From Pseudomonas brassicacearum (GTDB lineage: Bacteria; Pseudomonadota; Gammaproteobacteria; Pseudomonadales; Pseudomonadaceae), in NCBI RefSeq assembly GCF_003732225.1, contig NZ_MOBJ01000004.1, positions 1 to 56,527 of the forward strand: a stretch of 56,527 nt of DNA. Reading direction: 5' to 3'. A program made the translations under genes and the position numbers. Shown piece after piece: positions 11,868-24,394 of the stretch. How positions within the stretch are numbered: the stretch's first letter is position 1; each line of letters begins with the position of its first letter. The notes under the pieces are model-generated. The model had not been told where the DNA came from and did not search any database. It was given only the letters and a program-made list of their open reading frames with translations.

Positions 11868-13790
11868 TTACTGCGATTTCCTGACTCGCAGGTACCACTC
11901 GGAGAGCAGTCGTACCTGTTTGTCGGTGTAGCCGCGCTCGACCATCCGTGTAACGAAGTCGTTGTGTTTCTGTTGGTCCTCTTTGCTGGCTTTGGCGTTG
12001 AAGCTGATGACCGGCAGCAGATCCTCGGTGTTCGAGAACATTTTCTTCTCGATGACCACTCGCAGCTTCTCGTAGCTGAGCCAGGTTGGATTCTTGCCGT
12101 TGTTGTTGGCCCGGGCACGCAGGACGAAATTGACGATTTCGTTGCGGAAATCCTTCGGATTGCTGATGCCCGCCGGTTTTTCGATTTTCTCCAGCTCTTC
12201 GTTGAGGGCTACGCGGTTGAGGATCTCGCCGGTTTCCGGATCGCGGTATTCCTGATCCTGAATCCAGAAGTCCGCGTAGAGCACATAGCGGTCGAAGATG
12301 TTTTGCCCATATTCGCTGTAAGACTCCAGGTAGGCGGTCTGGATCTCCTTGCCGATGAACTCGATATAGCGTGGTGCCAGGTACTCTTTCAGGAAGCGCA
12401 GATAGCGTTCGCGGGTTTCCGCCTGGAATTGTTCCTGTTCGATCTGCTGTTCCAGCACGTACAGCAGATGCACCGGGTTGGCGGCGATCTCGTGCGGGTC
12501 GAAGTTGAAGACTTTCGACAGGATCTTGAAGGCAAACCGGGTCGAAAGACCGTTCATGCCTTCGTCGACGCCTGCGGTGTCGCGGTATTCCTGGATCGAC
12601 TTGGCCTTCGGATCGGTGTCCTTGAGGTTTTCGCCGTCATACACCCGCATTTTCGAATAGATGTTCGAGTTTTCCGGCTCTTTGAGGCGTGAGAGCACAG
12701 TGAACTGAGCGAGCATCTTCAGGGTGTCGGGTGCGCAGTGGGCCTTGGCCAGGGAGCTGTTGAACAGCAGCTTGTCGTAGATCTTCACTTCGTCGCTGAC
12801 CCGCAGGCAGTACGGCACTTTGACGATGTAGATCCGGTCGATGAAGGCTTCGTTGTTTTTGTTGTTGCGGAAGGTGTGCCACTCCGATTCGTTGGAGTGC
12901 GCCAGCAGGATCCCGGTGAACGGAATCGCGCCCAGACCTTCGGTACTGTTGTAGTTGCCTTCCTGGGTGGCGGTCAGCAATGGGTGCAGCACCTTGATCG
13001 GTGCCTTGAACATTTCGACGAATTCCATCAGCCCCTGGTTGGAGCGGCAGAGGGCACCCGAGTAGCTGTAGGCATCGGCGTCGTTCTGCGGGAATTCTTC
13101 CAGCTTGCGGATATCGACTTTACCCACCAGCGCCGAGATGTCCTGGTTGTTTTCGTCACCGGGCTCGGTCTTGGCCACGGCGATCTGGTTGAGGATCGAC
13201 GGGTAGAGTTTGACCACCCGGAACTGGCTGATATCACCGCCGAATTCGGCCAGCCGTTTGGTGGCCCAGGGCGACATGATGGTGTTCAGGTAGCGCCGAG
13301 GAATGCCGAAATCCTCTTCGAGGATCGCGCCATCTTCCGTGGCGTTGAACAGCCCCAGTGGAGACTCGAACACCGGAGAGCCCTTGATGGCGTAGAAGGG
13401 CACTTTTTCGATCAGCTGTTTGAGCTTCTCGGCCAGGGACGATTTACCGCCACCAACGGGGCCGAGCAGGTAGAGGATCTGTTTCTTCTCTTCCAGGCCC
13501 TGAGCCGCATGGCGGAAGTAGGAGACGATCTGGTCGATGCATTCTTCCATCCCGTGGAAGTCTTCAAAGGCCGGATACCGACGGATCACCTTGTTGGAAA
13601 AGATGCGCGACAGTCTCGAATTGGTCGAGGTGTCCAGCAGTTCGGGCTCGCCGATTGCCAGCAGTAGACGCTCGGCGGAGGACGCGTAAGCGCTGCGGTC
13701 CTTTTTGCACAGTTCGAGATACTCCTGCAGAGAGAGCTCTTCCTGGCGTGTGGACTCGAAGCGTTGTTGGAAGTGGCTAAAGATACTCAT
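11868..13790 (-). CDS. prkA: PrkA family serine protein kinase / AAA ATPase (YeaG-like)
   Basis: A 640-residue PrkA protein. The N-terminal AAA-type module has a Walker A motif GPVGGGKS at residues 110-117, and a PrkA C-terminal domain distantly related to protein kinases follows. Homologues autophosphorylate and act in stationary-phase and nitrogen-starvation survival (E. coli YeaG); some have also been described as AAA proteases, so the exact activity is open. It is first in the prkA-yeaH-ycgB operon. A GAGGTG ribosome-binding sequence precedes the ATG. The 288-nt upstream region has no promoter I can assign; control by RpoS or RpoN would fit the family but is not shown. Confidence 0.95.
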   Translation of the reverse strand: MSIFSHFQQRFESTRQEELSLQEYLELCKKDRSAYASSAERLLLAIGEPELLDTSTNSRLSRIFSNKVIRRYPAFEDFHGMEECIDQIVSYFRHAAQGLEEKKQILYLLGPVGGGKSSLAEKLKQLIEKVPFYAIKGSPVFESPLGLFNATEDGAILEEDFGIPRRYLNTIMSPWATKRLAEFGGDISQFRVVKLYPSILNQIAVAKTEPGDENNQDISALVGKVDIRKLEEFPQNDADAYSYSGALCRSNQGLMEFVEMFKAPIKVLHPLLTATQEGNYNSTEGLGAIPFTGILLAHSNESEWHTFRNNKNNEAFIDRIYIVKVPYCLRVSDEVKIYDKLLFNSSLAKAHCAPDTLKMLAQFTVLSRLKEPENSNIYSKMRVYDGENLKDTDPKAKSIQEYRDTAGVDEGMNGLSTRFAFKILSKVFNFDPHEIAANPVHLLYVLEQQIEQEQFQAETRERYLRFLKEYLAPRYIEFIGKEIQTAYLESYSEYGQNIFDRYVLYADFWIQDQEYRDPETGEILNRVALNEELEKIEKPAGISNPKDFRNEIVNFVLRARANNNGKNPTWLSYEKLRVVIEKKMFSNTEDLLPVISFNAKASKEDQQKHNDFVTRMVERGYTDKQVRLLSEWYLRVRKSQ

Positions 13791-14078
13791 GACGTCACCT
13801 CGCTCGATACGTGGAGCCGACGTCGGATCAGTCAGTGGATGCTGGCAAGCAACTGAAAGTGCAGCTGCCTTTTACCCCCCCAGAACACCTTCAAAGCTAT
13901 CAACCCTGAAAGCTACTCCCGATGATCCGTGCGCCGGTGTACCGGCTCTCCCCTGTTTTGGATGGCCTGAGGCTAAGGATAGTTCGGAATCAGGGAGGTA
14001 AAGGGGCAATGCGTAATTTGTTATGACTGACCGTTCGTCAGCCCACGGCGGGCGTGGGCTAGAGCGGGTGAAAAAAAA

Positions 14079-14408
14079 TTATTCGGAAGTGCCTTGCGCG
14101 ACTTCTGAAGGATAGATCGTGCGCCACAGCTCAAAACCACCGTCCATGCTGTAAACGTCGGAAAAGCCCTGGCTGATCAGGTAAGCCGCAGCGCTCTGGC
14201 TGGAATTACCGTGATAGCAGACCACCACGGTCGGTGCGTCGAGGTCGGCAGCGCGGATGAAGTCGGAGATGGAGTGATTGTCCAGGTGCTTCGAACCGCT
14301 GATGTGGTTCAAGGCAAACGTCTGCGGGTCGCGGACGTCGACCACCACGGCGCCTTGTTCGCGCAGGGCCTGGGCCTGTTCTGGGGGGATGCGTTTGAAT
14401 TCGCTCAT
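14079..14408 (-). CDS. glpE: Thiosulfate sulfurtransferase GlpE (rhodanese)
   Basis: A single-domain rhodanese of 109 residues that transfers sulfane sulfur from thiosulfate to cyanide or thioredoxin. The active-site loop is CYHGNSSQS with the nucleophile at C64, and the conserved [10 protein letters not shown] (about residues 22-31) lies before it. GGAG is placed 6 nt before the ATG. It follows apaH by 33 nt on the same strand and probably ends that transcript. A hairpin with AGCCCAC/GTGGGCT arms lies downstream at 14039-14059, without a proper U-tract. Confidence 0.95.
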   Translation of the reverse strand: MSEFKRIPPEQAQALREQGAVVVDVRDPQTFALNHISGSKHLDNHSISDFIRAADLDAPTVVVCYHGNSSQSAAAYLISQGFSDVYSMDGGFELWRTIYPSEVAQGTSE

Positions 14409-14441
14409 GGCGGGCTCCTGTGGCCTGGCTGAAAGCGCAGC

Positions 14442-15323
14442 CTAGCGCTTGGCGCTGGCCGACAATAGTTCGGGGTTGGTTGGGGTGACGTGCGGCCTGG
14501 TGTGGCCCTGGGCATCGCATGCGCAATGCAGGCATTCGCCGGTGTCGACGTTCATCAAGGTCATCGAACCACCCCAGACGCAACCGGTGTCCAGGGCGAA
14601 GAGGCCTGGTTCGTTACATTTACCTTCAAGGGCTGCCCAGTGGCCGAAAATGATTTTCTGGCCGCGGGTCTTGCGTTCCGGGTGTGCAAACCATGGCGCG
14701 TAGCCCGGTTGCGCGGTGCCGAGACCTTCCTTGCTCTTGAGATCAAGCTTGCCGTCGCTGGTGCAGAAACGCATGCGGGTGAAGTAGTTGGTGATCACCC
14801 GCAGGCGGGTTACACCTTTAAGGTCGCCGTCCCACTTCACTGGCTCGTTGCCATACATGCCATCGAGGTAGGGCGCGATGCGGCTGTCGTCACGCAATGC
14901 TTCTTCGACTTCGGCTGCGCACTTCAAGGCTTTGCGCAGGGACCACTGCGGCGGTATGCCAGCATGGACTAGCGCAATGCCGCGCTGTTCGTCGTAGTGC
15001 ATGAGCTTTTGCTGGCGCAGCCACTCAAGCAGCTCTTTGCGATCCGGCGCGTCGAGGATCTCGCGCAGGGTGTCGGCTTTCCTCAGGCGCTCGATGTTGT
15101 AGCCGGCGGCCAGCAGGTGCAGGTCATGGTTGCCCAAGACACACACCAGCGATTCACGGATGCTGTAGAGGAAGCGCAGGGTTTCCAACGATTGCGGGCC
15201 CCGGTTGACCAGGTCGCCAACCAGCCACAGATAATCCTTTGCAGGGTCGAAGGCAACCCGCTTGAGCAGGCATTGCAGTGGTTCGAGGCAGCCTTGCAGG
15301 TCGCCGACGGCGTACGTCGCCAT
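14442..15323 (-). CDS. apaH: Symmetrical bis(5'-nucleosyl)-tetraphosphatase ApaH
   Basis: ApaH hydrolyses Ap4A to two ADP and also removes Np4 caps from mRNA. The 293-residue protein has the metallophosphatase blocks GDLQG (residues 7-11), GDLVNRG (36-42) and GNHD (64-67). The start codon overlaps the apaG stop by 1 nt (TGATG), giving tight coupling with apaG. The apaG-apaH-glpE order lies downstream of lptD-surA-pdxA-rsmA on the same strand, as in other gammaproteobacteria. Confidence 0.97.
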   Translation of the reverse strand: MATYAVGDLQGCLEPLQCLLKRVAFDPAKDYLWLVGDLVNRGPQSLETLRFLYSIRESLVCVLGNHDLHLLAAGYNIERLRKADTLREILDAPDRKELLEWLRQQKLMHYDEQRGIALVHAGIPPQWSLRKALKCAAEVEEALRDDSRIAPYLDGMYGNEPVKWDGDLKGVTRLRVITNYFTRMRFCTSDGKLDLKSKEGLGTAQPGYAPWFAHPERKTRGQKIIFGHWAALEGKCNEPGLFALDTGCVWGGSMTLMNVDTGECLHCACDAQGHTRPHVTPTNPELLSASAKR

Positions 15324-15703
15324 CAGTGCAGGGCTCCGGGCACCGCCAGGCGGAAAGGCGCGATGATGGCGTCAAAGTGTTTGCCGTCTTCGGCGAGCAT
15401 TTGATAAGTCCCCTGCATGTTGCCAACGCGGGTGGTCATCACGGTGCCGCTGCTGTAGGTGTGGCTTTGGCCGACACCGATCAGCGGTTGCAGGCCAACC
15501 ACGCCTGCGCCGCGAACCTCTTCGACATGCCCGTCGCCATCGGTGATCACCCAGTGCCGCGAGAGCAACTTGGCCGGTAGCAGGCCGTTGTTCTGTACGG
15601 TAATGGTGTAGGCGAAGGCAAAGCGGTCTTGCTCGGGTTGCGATTGTTCTGCCAGATAGCGGGTGACGACGCTGACGTCGACCTGATAACGAGGATCGGA
15701 CAT
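15323..15703 (-). CDS. apaG: ApaG protein (Co2+/Mg2+ efflux-associated)
   Basis: A 126-residue ApaG/DUF525 protein with a fibronectin-like beta-sandwich. The visible family features are an N-terminal [10 protein letters not shown] strand, the [11 protein letters not shown] segment and the glycine-rich nucleotide-loop region [12 protein letters not shown]. The molecular role is uncertain; mutants of homologues show altered Co2+ resistance. Its stop overlaps the apaH start, and it lies 123 nt downstream of rsmA; that gap shows no clear signal. Confidence 0.95.
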   Translation of the reverse strand: MSDPRYQVDVSVVTRYLAEQSQPEQDRFAFAYTITVQNNGLLPAKLLSRHWVITDGDGHVEEVRGAGVVGLQPLIGVGQSHTYSSGTVMTTRVGNMQGTYQMLAEDGKHFDAIIAPFRLAVPGALH

Positions 15704-15826
15704 GCAAGAGGCCTTAAAAGCAAAGCGGGACGCGGGGCGTAACTGATTGAGGTCAGTCTAGGCCAAGTATCGGATAGTAAACCAGACATGGGCGCTGGTG
15801 TCCTACCCGATAACGCTTCTGGCCTG

Positions 15827-16645
15827 TCAGATGTCGGCAGGCTGCTCGGCGACTTGTTCGCTGAGCTTGTCAGCCAGGCGGACGAAGGCCGCCAGATCAA
15901 GCTGTTCCGGGCGCAGGCTGCCATCGACGCCAGCGGCTTCGATTTCAGCGTTGCTCAGCAGGGCCTTGAGGGTGTTGCGCAGTGTCTTGCGGCGCTGGTT
16001 GAAGGCTTCGCGAACGACGCGCTCCAGCAAGCGATGGTCTTTGGCTGGATGCGGCAGCACGGCGTGCGGTACCAGACGGACGATCGCCGAATCGACTTTC
16101 GGTGGTGGGTTGAACGCACCAGGGCCGACGTTGAACAGATGTTCGACCCGGCAGTGGTACTGAACCATGATCGACAGACGGCCCCAATCGCCACCACCAG
16201 GACCTGCCGCCAGACGCTCGACCACTTCCTTTTGCAGCATGAAGTGCATGTCGCGGATGATGCCTGCGTTGTTCAGCAGGTGGAAAATCAGTGGCGTGGA
16301 GATGTTGTACGGCAGGTTGCCAACAACGCGCAGGCTGTTTGGCGCGGCATTCAGGCTGTTGAAGTCGAACTTCAGCGCATCACCCTGGTGCAGGTTGAAA
16401 TTGCTCTTGCCGGCGAATTGCTGATTGAGGATCGGGATCAGGTCCTTGTCCAGTTCAACCACGTCCAGTTGGGCGCCGCTGTTGAGCAGGCCTTCAGTGA
16501 GCGCGCCCTGACCCGGGCCGATTTCCAGCAGGCGGTCTTCTGCTTTGGCGTGAATGGAGCGCAGGATTCGGTCGATAACGCCGGCATCGTGCAGGAAGTT
16601 CTGGCCGAAACGCTTGCGCGCCCGGTGTTGGTAATGCTCGGTCAT
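15827..16645 (-). CDS. rsmA: 16S rRNA (adenine1518/1519-N6)-dimethyltransferase RsmA (KsgA)
   Basis: RsmA dimethylates A1518 and A1519 near the 3' end of 16S rRNA late in 30S assembly. The 272-residue protein shows [11 protein letters not shown] at the N-terminus, the SAM-binding GPGQG (residues 43-47), and the catalytic NLPY motif (110-113) followed by NISTPLIF. The start overlaps the pdxA stop in an ATGA arrangement. This is the 16S methylase (KsgA), not the unrelated RNA-binding regulator RsmA/CsrA of Pseudomonas. Confidence 0.98.
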   Translation of the reverse strand: MTEHYQHRARKRFGQNFLHDAGVIDRILRSIHAKAEDRLLEIGPGQGALTEGLLNSGAQLDVVELDKDLIPILNQQFAGKSNFNLHQGDALKFDFNSLNAAPNSLRVVGNLPYNISTPLIFHLLNNAGIIRDMHFMLQKEVVERLAAGPGGGDWGRLSIMVQYHCRVEHLFNVGPGAFNPPPKVDSAIVRLVPHAVLPHPAKDHRLLERVVREAFNQRRKTLRNTLKALLSNAEIEAAGVDGSLRPEQLDLAAFVRLADKLSEQVAEQPADI

Positions 16646-17631
16646 AAACGGGTCTCGGCCATCTGGTAGGCGGTTTCCAGGGCGACTTGCAGGCTGCCGG
16701 TGTCGATTTTTCCGCTACCAGCCAGGTCCAGGGCAGTGCCGTGGTCGACTGAGGTGCGGATGATCGGCAAGCCGAGGGTCACGTTGACTGCCGCGCCGAA
16801 ACCTTTGTATTTCAGCACAGGCAGGCCCTGGTCGTGGTACATCGCCAGCACCGCGTCGCAGTGCTCCAGATATTTGGGGGTAAACAGAGTGTCGGCGGGC
16901 AGGGGACCGCGCAGGTCCATGCCTTCAGCGCGCAGACGCTCCAGGGTTGGTTCAATGATGTCGATTTCTTCGTGGCCCAGGTGTCCGCCTTCGCCGGCAT
17001 GCGGGTTGAGTCCGCAGACGAGGATGCGTGGCTGGGCGATGCCGAATTTTTGTTGCAGGTCGGTGTGCAGAATTCGCGTGACCCGCTCCAGGCGCTCAGG
17101 GGTGATTGCATCGGCAATCTCCCGCAGCGGCAGGTGCGTGGTAACCAGTGCGACCCGCAAACCGTGTGTGGCGAGCATCATCACCACTTGAGGGGTGTGG
17201 GTCAGGTCTGCGAGAAACTCGGTGTGGCCGGAGAAGGCAATGCCCGACTCATTGATCACGCCCTTATGCACGGGGGCGGTGATCATTCCGGCGAAATGCC
17301 CGTCCAGGCAGCCAAGGCCTGCGCGGGTCAGGGTTTCCAGGACGAAGGCGGCATTGGCCTTGTCCAGTTGTCCGGCGGTGACCGGCGCACTGAGCGGTGT
17401 ATCCCAGACATACAGGCTGTTGGCCGGCGCAGGAACGTCCGGCCAGTTGCCCGGCGTCACCGCCAGCAAATCAACGACCACACCCAGCTGCGCGGCCCGC
17501 TCAATGAGCAGGTCGCGGCTGGTAATGGCAATCAGGGGGTGTGGCTGGGCTTGCGAGGCGAGTAGCAGGCACAGGTCAGGACCTATGCCGGCCGGCTCGC
17601 CGGGTGTCAGCGCAAAACGCTTGGGGTTCAC
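16642..17631 (-). CDS. pdxA: 4-hydroxythreonine-4-phosphate dehydrogenase PdxA
   Basis: PdxA oxidises 4-phosphohydroxy-threonine to the aminoacetone-phosphate precursor used by PdxJ in PLP synthesis. The 329-residue protein starts with a GTG codon (giving [20 protein letters not shown]) and has the metal-site histidine regions SFSGHTEF-type, NPHAGEGG and [11 protein letters not shown]. The start overlaps the surA stop by 4 nt (GTGA) and the end overlaps rsmA by 4 nt. The surA-pdxA-rsmA coupling is conserved in gammaproteobacteria. Confidence 0.97.
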   Translation of the reverse strand: MNPKRFALTPGEPAGIGPDLCLLLASQAQPHPLIAITSRDLLIERAAQLGVVVDLLAVTPGNWPDVPAPANSLYVWDTPLSAPVTAGQLDKANAAFVLETLTRAGLGCLDGHFAGMITAPVHKGVINESGIAFSGHTEFLADLTHTPQVVMMLATHGLRVALVTTHLPLREIADAITPERLERVTRILHTDLQQKFGIAQPRILVCGLNPHAGEGGHLGHEEIDIIEPTLERLRAEGMDLRGPLPADTLFTPKYLEHCDAVLAMYHDQGLPVLKYKGFGAAVNVTLGLPIIRTSVDHGTALDLAGSGKIDTGSLQVALETAYQMAETRL

Positions 17632-18944
17632 TTCGCCGCCTGGTCGACGCCAGGGAGCTTGATTTCAACGTAGGCTTCGTCACGGATCTGACGCAACCAG
17701 GTCTGCAGCTCTTCGTCGTATTTGCGGTTACGCAGTACGGTCATTGCCTGCTGTTCACGGGCCTGGGAGGTGCTGTCAGTGGCGCGGCGGCCAAGGACTT
17801 CCAGAACGTGCCAGCCATATTGAGTCTTGAACGGCTTGGACAGTTGACCTTGTTGGGTCTTGGCCATTACTTCGCGGAATTCCGGCACCAGCGCGTTCGG
17901 GTCGATCCAGTTGAGGTCGCCGCCGTTAAGGGCAGAACCCGGGTCTTCCGAGTAGCTTTTCGCCAGTTCAGCAAAATCGTCGCCCGCGGAAATGCGGTCG
18001 TAGAGTTTCTGCGCCAGACGCTTGGTTTCTTCTTCGCTGCGGATTTCGCTTGGTTTGATCAGAATGTGGCGAACGTGTACTTCGTCACGCACCTGATTGC
18101 CGCCGCCGCGTTTTTCCAGCACTTTCAGGATGATGAAACCGCCAGGTGTACGTGCCGGTTGAGTGATCTCACCCACCGCCATGGCGCTCAGCTCACGGTC
18201 GAACGGAGGTGGCAGTTGAGCGGCTTTACGCCAGCCCATGTCGCCGCCTTCCAGTGCGTTGTCGCTTGCGGACTTGGCGATGGCCAGTTGAGAGAAGTCA
18301 GCGCCCTGTTTGAGTTGCTGATAGATCGCCATGGCCTGACGGGCAGCGTTCTGGATCGCTTCCGAATTGGCGCTTTCCGGGGTCGGGATCAGGATGTTGG
18401 CCAGGTGCAGTTCTTCAGAGAGCTGCACTTTGCCCAGGTCAGAGGCGAGGAAGTTTTTCACTTCCTGCTCGGACACCTGAATCCGTTCGGCCACACGACG
18501 CTGACGAACACGGCTGATGATCATCTCGCGACGAACCTGATCGCGGGCGTCGTCATAAGACAGGCCGTCGCGAGTCAGGGCGGCGCGGAACTGCTCCACG
18601 CTCATGTTGTTGCGCTGGGCAATGGTGCCGATCGCCTGGTTCAGCTCTTCATCGGTAATGCGAATGCCGGAGCGTTCGCCGATCTGCAGTTGCAGGTTTT
18701 CGACGATCAGGCGTTCGAGCACCTGTTGTTCCAGCACGCTGGCTGGCGGTGTGCCGCCGCCGCGCTTGGCGATGGTTTGCTGAACTTCATGAACTCGCCG
18801 GTCCAACTGGCTCTGCATGACCACGTCGTTGTCGACGATGGCCACCACTTTGTCGATGGACTGTACCGCGGCGCTAGCCGCAGTACCCAGGAACAGAGCG
18901 CCCAGCATCAGCGGGCGCAGACAATCAGAAAGCTTGGTCTTCAC
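17628..18944 (-). CDS. surA: Periplasmic chaperone / peptidyl-prolyl isomerase SurA
   Basis: SurA escorts unfolded outer-membrane proteins, including LptD, across the periplasm to the BAM complex. The 438-residue precursor has a Sec signal peptide (hydrophobic [14 protein letters not shown], cleavage near residue 25), a SurA N-terminal chaperone domain and two parvulin domains at roughly residues 175-275 and 285-385; the second contains the better-kept HVRHILI core. It overlaps the 3' end of lptD by 20 nt, so the chaperone is translated directly after one of its main clients. Confidence 0.97.
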   Translation of the reverse strand: MKTKLSDCLRPLMLGALFLGTAASAAVQSIDKVVAIVDNDVVMQSQLDRRVHEVQQTIAKRGGGTPPASVLEQQVLERLIVENLQLQIGERSGIRITDEELNQAIGTIAQRNNMSVEQFRAALTRDGLSYDDARDQVRREMIISRVRQRRVAERIQVSEQEVKNFLASDLGKVQLSEELHLANILIPTPESANSEAIQNAARQAMAIYQQLKQGADFSQLAIAKSASDNALEGGDMGWRKAAQLPPPFDRELSAMAVGEITQPARTPGGFIILKVLEKRGGGNQVRDEVHVRHILIKPSEIRSEEETKRLAQKLYDRISAGDDFAELAKSYSEDPGSALNGGDLNWIDPNALVPEFREVMAKTQQGQLSKPFKTQYGWHVLEVLGRRATDSTSQAREQQAMTVLRNRKYDEELQTWLRQIRDEAYVEIKLPGVDQAAK

Positions 18945-21753
18945 GTTGACGATAACCTTGAATGCCTTTGTCGAGGAAGCTCTCTACCTTGGCGCCAGTA
19001 ACGCCGCCGAGACCCTTCAGAACAATTTGGAGGAAGATGCCGTGGTCGCCTGTTTCGTTTTGTGGGGCTGCTTGACTGAACTCGTCATACGACACCCAGT
19101 AACGGTTGATCAGGCGCAGTTTCCAGCAGCAGTTGTCGTACTCGAAACCACCAAAGGCTTCCAGGGTACGGTTGCGGTTGTAGTCGTACTGCCAGCGGCT
19201 GATGGCATTCCATTGCGGCACGACAGGCCAGATCACCGAGAAGTCGTGCTGTTTGATCTTGTAGTAATCCTTCACGTAGCCAGGTGTGCCAGGGGTGCCA
19301 TAGTCACCGCCGCCCACAGCCCATTTACCCGTATTCTGGTCGTAACGAACCTGGTCATTGCGATAGCGATAACCGGCGTTGATGACCTTGTTCGGATTGT
19401 CTTCCGGCTGGTAGTGGAACATCGCGCTGCCCGAGCGAGGTTTGCGGCTATCCGGGTCCCAGTTGTAGTCGGCCGTGGTGCGCCAATCGCGGTTCCAGTG
19501 ATATTCGTATTCCAGGGCATACGGCGATACGTTGGAGTGCGCATCGGCGCGGGTTTTTGCATCGATACCCGGCAACTGGACTTCGCGGTCCTTGAAGTAC
19601 ATGGCCTGGCCGACGCTGATGCGTTGACGTTCGAAGCCGTTGTCTTCGATCCAGCGGTTGGTCACGCCCAGCGACAGTTTGTTCTCGTCACCGACACGGT
19701 CGGAGCCCGAGAAGCGGTTATCGCGGAACAGCGAGGCGTAGTTGAACGTGTACTCGCCAGTATCAAATACTGGAATATTGCTCTGGTCTTTCTCGGGAAC
19801 ATAGAGATAGTACAGGCGAGGTTCCAGGGTCTGGCGGTAGTTCTTGCCAAACCATTGGGTGTTGCGGTCGAAGTACAGGCCGCTGTCGATACTGGCGATA
19901 GGAACCGCACGACTCTGATTTCGGCTGTAAGTGCCAAGGAGGCGATCCTGGTCCGCGGTCTGACCGGCGACTTGGCCTTTACCTGTGCTATCCAGGTCAA
20001 GATCGTACTGAGTGTACTGATACTTGAGCGTTGGCTTCAGGAAGCCATAAGTCCAGTTGAGCGGCAGACTGACACTTGGCGCCGCATTGAGGCGATTGCC
20101 GTTGGCGCGTGCCAGGCCGAAGACATTGGTGTCCAGACGAGGGGTGCCTATAGCATTGCCATTCGCATCAAAAGGACCACCATCCTGGTCGAAATAATTG
20201 CCTGTTTGCAGGCTCCGCTCAAACCGCACGGCTTCTGTTTCGTAGGCGAAATTCAGCCCGCCAGGTTTCTGAGGCAGGAAACCATTGAAGGTGATCTGCG
20301 GCAGGCGATTATAAGGCGTGATGTTGGAAACCGACGCCAGCTCGTAAGCCTGCAAGTTGAGGCGTGCATTGAAGGTGTCGCCACGGTAGGTGACTGCACC
20401 TTGCTGGTTCACATAGTCGGGGGCGCTTTTCACGCCCAGTTGACTGGTCTCCAGATCCTGGAAGTAGTACGGATCGCTGATCTTGGTGTAGTCGACTTGG
20501 GTGAATACCCGCGAATCAAGCCCGCCCTTGTGCTGCCAGTTGTACATGTAGCGGGTTTTTTCGGAATCGGTCTGCTTGCTGCGATCGTTGGAGTCGTCGT
20601 TGAGGTACGCGGCGCCGAACTGACCTTCGCTGGACTTGGTCAGGTAACGGAATTCGCCTTCCATCATCATGCCGCGCTTGTCCATGTAGCGCGGATACAA
20701 CGTGGCATCGTAGTTCGGTGCCAGGTTGAAGTAGTACGGTGTTTCCAGCATGAAGCCGGTTTTGGTGCTGGTGCCGAAGCTTGGTGGCAGGAAGCCGGAC
20801 TGGCGACGGTCATCGATCGGGAAATAGATGTACGGGGTGTAGAACACCGGAATGTCCTTGACCCGCAGCGTCACGTTGGTCCCGGTACCGAAACCGGTCG
20901 CCGGGTTCAAGGTGATGTTGTTGCCCTTGAGCTGCCAGGCGTTGCTGTTCGGTTCGCACGTGGTGTACGTACCATCCTTGAGGCGGATGATCGCGTTCTC
21001 GGCGCGTTTGGCATACAGCGCGCTACCGCGGACACGGGATTTGTGCATCACGTATTCGGCGTTGTCGACTTGGGCTTCACCAGTGTCGAGCTGCACCTCA
21101 GCGTGGTCGCCGACGATCAGTGCGCCGTTGTCGCGCAGGCGAACGTTACCAGTTAGCTCGCCACGGTTTTCGGCTTGATGCAGGCTGGCCTCATCGGCCT
21201 CGACCTGCATGCTGCCCTGACGCATGACCACGTCACCGGCGAGGGTCGCCACCTGTTCTTCCTGCTGATAGCGGGAGGCTTTGGCGCCGATAAACGTCGG
21301 GGCGTCACTTTTATTCGTCGTGTCATTCATGCCAGGACGAATTGGTTCGATATAGGAACCAGAGCAGTAAGGACCTGTTTCGGCCAATTGCGCAGCGGTG
21401 AGCTTCTCACGCGGGACCCAGTCGAGGTGACTGTAGTCAGCACTGCGCGACTTCAGGGCGCGACCCTTGGCTTCTGTGACCAGTACCGGCTTGTCGGCGG
21501 TTTCGCCACCTGAAGTGCGGTCTGCCGCCGACTCGTTGTTCGAACTGACCGCGCCGGCATCATGTACAGGGCGTGGTGGCAGTTGAGCTGCGTTGGCTTT
21601 CGGCGCGCAGTCCCAGGCTCCCGAAGCAGAGACTGAGCAGTCATACTGTTCCGCGGCGACCACGAACGAAGTGGCTAGAGGTTGCAGGGCCAGCAAACTG
21701 CCGGTCACCAACAACGGAAATTTTTTACGAAACGCGGGGGATTTCAATGCCAT
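18925..21753 (-). CDS. lptD: LPS-assembly protein LptD (outer-membrane LPS translocon)
   Basis: LptD with LptE inserts lipopolysaccharide into the outer leaflet. From the ATG at 21753 the precursor is 942 residues. Upstream in-frame codons would add 78 residues with no signal character, whereas this start gives [12 protein letters not shown] followed by a hydrophobic signal peptide. An OstA/LptA-like beta-jellyroll lies in the N-terminal third, and the rest is a large beta-barrel. Cysteines near the N-terminus ([13 protein letters not shown]) and a C-terminal DNCCWKLR pair fit the two interdomain disulfides needed for function. It is first of lptD-surA-pdxA-rsmA-apaG-apaH and divergent from amgK, 130 nt away. 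Confidence 0.97.
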   Translation of the reverse strand: MALKSPAFRKKFPLLVTGSLLALQPLATSFVVAAEQYDCSVSASGAWDCAPKANAAQLPPRPVHDAGAVSSNNESAADRTSGGETADKPVLVTEAKGRALKSRSADYSHLDWVPREKLTAAQLAETGPYCSGSYIEPIRPGMNDTTNKSDAPTFIGAKASRYQQEEQVATLAGDVVMRQGSMQVEADEASLHQAENRGELTGNVRLRDNGALIVGDHAEVQLDTGEAQVDNAEYVMHKSRVRGSALYAKRAENAIIRLKDGTYTTCEPNSNAWQLKGNNITLNPATGFGTGTNVTLRVKDIPVFYTPYIYFPIDDRRQSGFLPPSFGTSTKTGFMLETPYYFNLAPNYDATLYPRYMDKRGMMMEGEFRYLTKSSEGQFGAAYLNDDSNDRSKQTDSEKTRYMYNWQHKGGLDSRVFTQVDYTKISDPYYFQDLETSQLGVKSAPDYVNQQGAVTYRGDTFNARLNLQAYELASVSNITPYNRLPQITFNGFLPQKPGGLNFAYETEAVRFERSLQTGNYFDQDGGPFDANGNAIGTPRLDTNVFGLARANGNRLNAAPSVSLPLNWTYGFLKPTLKYQYTQYDLDLDSTGKGQVAGQTADQDRLLGTYSRNQSRAVPIASIDSGLYFDRNTQWFGKNYRQTLEPRLYYLYVPEKDQSNIPVFDTGEYTFNYASLFRDNRFSGSDRVGDENKLSLGVTNRWIEDNGFERQRISVGQAMYFKDREVQLPGIDAKTRADAHSNVSPYALEYEYHWNRDWRTTADYNWDPDSRKPRSGSAMFHYQPEDNPNKVINAGYRYRNDQVRYDQNTGKWAVGGGDYGTPGTPGYVKDYYKIKQHDFSVIWPVVPQWNAISRWQYDYNRNRTLEAFGGFEYDNCCWKLRLINRYWVSYDEFSQAAPQNETGDHGIFLQIVLKGLGGVTGAKVESFLDKGIQGYRQREDQAF

Positions 21754-21883
21754 CTTATTAGTCCGGGCTTCCTGCGTGCCATCTGCCCGCGGTGTGGGCC
21801 GCACGCCTCTCGATGGTCTGAAAAAGATGCTGGATAATAAAGCATGACCCGCTTGACGGCTAGCGCCGTCGGAGACCCTTGTA

Positions 21884-23577
<1,694 letters not shown>

Positions 23578-23578
23578 C

Positions 23579-24346
23579 ATGTTGTGGCCAGGGACTCTGA
23601 TTGGAGCCGGAGCGGGCTTTGCCATAGCCAGCATTCCGGGGGCCATGCTCGGCGCATTGTTAGGGCAGGCGCTGGACCGGCGCTTGCAGCTGCAAAGCCT
23701 CGGGCATTTGCGTGAGCGACTCGGCGGTCGGCCGATGTTGCGTAACGATGAATTGTTGTTTGTATTGCTGGGGCGTCTGGCCAAGAGCGATGGTCGGGTG
23801 GTGGACGGTCATATCTATCAGGCGCGTCAGGAAATGCGTGCGCTGGAAATGAGCGAGTCGGCGCAGAAACGCGCGATCGCGGCGTTCAACCGTGGCAAGT
23901 CCGGTCATGATCGCTTGCGCGGTTACCTGCGCCGTTTAAGCGCGCAACCGCATGCCGCCGAAGGTGTCTTGCGCGCCTGTTGGCGGATGGTCTGGGCTGA
24001 CGGGCGTGCCGCAAGTGCCGAGCGCGAGCTGATTGCGCAGTGGGGCAAGTGGCTGGGCTGGACGCCGGAACAAGTGCAGGCACTGGCCAGTGATTACGAA
24101 CCGCACAAGCGAACGTTGCCCAACAGTGCGGCGGCCTATCAGGAAGCGATGCGAGTGCTGGGAGTGTCGGCCACCAGCGAGCCGTCGCAGATCAAGCGTG
24201 CTTACCGACGCCTGCTCAGTCGTCATCACCCGGACAAGATCGCCGGCACTGGTGCGACACCTTCCCAGGTGCGCGAAGCGACTGACAAAACCCGCGAGCT
24301 GCACAACGCCTATACGTTGATTCGCGAGCGGCGGGATTTTCGTTAA
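23579..24346 (+). CDS. djlA: TerB/DnaJ-domain co-chaperone (DjlA-like)
   Basis: A 255-residue protein with three parts. The N-terminal glycine/alanine-rich hydrophobic segment (about residues 5-30) is probably a membrane anchor. A TerB-like helical domain follows, with two LAKSDGRVV/VWADGRAAS repeats. A C-terminal J domain has the HPD tripeptide within HHPDK (216-220) for stimulating DnaK. The order anchor-TerB-J matches DjlA. It directly follows amgK-murU, suggesting a link to envelope stress or maturation, though no function is known from this position. The C-terminal side ends before a single REP unit. Confidence 0.85.
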   Translation: MLWPGTLIGAGAGFAIASIPGAMLGALLGQALDRRLQLQSLGHLRERLGGRPMLRNDELLFVLLGRLAKSDGRVVDGHIYQARQEMRALEMSESAQKRAIAAFNRGKSGHDRLRGYLRRLSAQPHAAEGVLRACWRMVWADGRAASAERELIAQWGKWLGWTPEQVQALASDYEPHKRTLPNSAAAYQEAMRVLGVSATSEPSQIKRAYRRLLSRHHPDKIAGTGATPSQVREATDKTRELHNAYTLIRERRDFR

Positions 24347-24360
24347 CGGCTTGGAAGGTC

Positions 24361-24394
24361 AAAAGATCGCAGCCTGCGGCAGCTCCTACAGGGG
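24361..24394 (+). repeat. Single REP unit, family A, overlapping a gene end
   Basis: One copy of the family A REP (AAAAGATCGCAGCC onward to CTCCTACAGGGG) without an inverted partner nearby. The DUF3530 gene on the minus strand uses a TAG inside it (24386-24388) as its stop codon, so the last few codons of that gene come from the repeat. Confidence 0.85.

Noticed and set aside
13791..14078. RpoN or RpoS promoter for prkA
   Set aside because: No GG-N10-GC element or clear -10 was found on the minus strand; control by these sigmas is only a family expectation.
18817..21156. A 779-codon plus-strand open frame opposite lptD and surA
   Set aside because: Antisense shadow: the minus strand encodes well-supported LptD and SurA, and the plus translation shows no recognisable domain.
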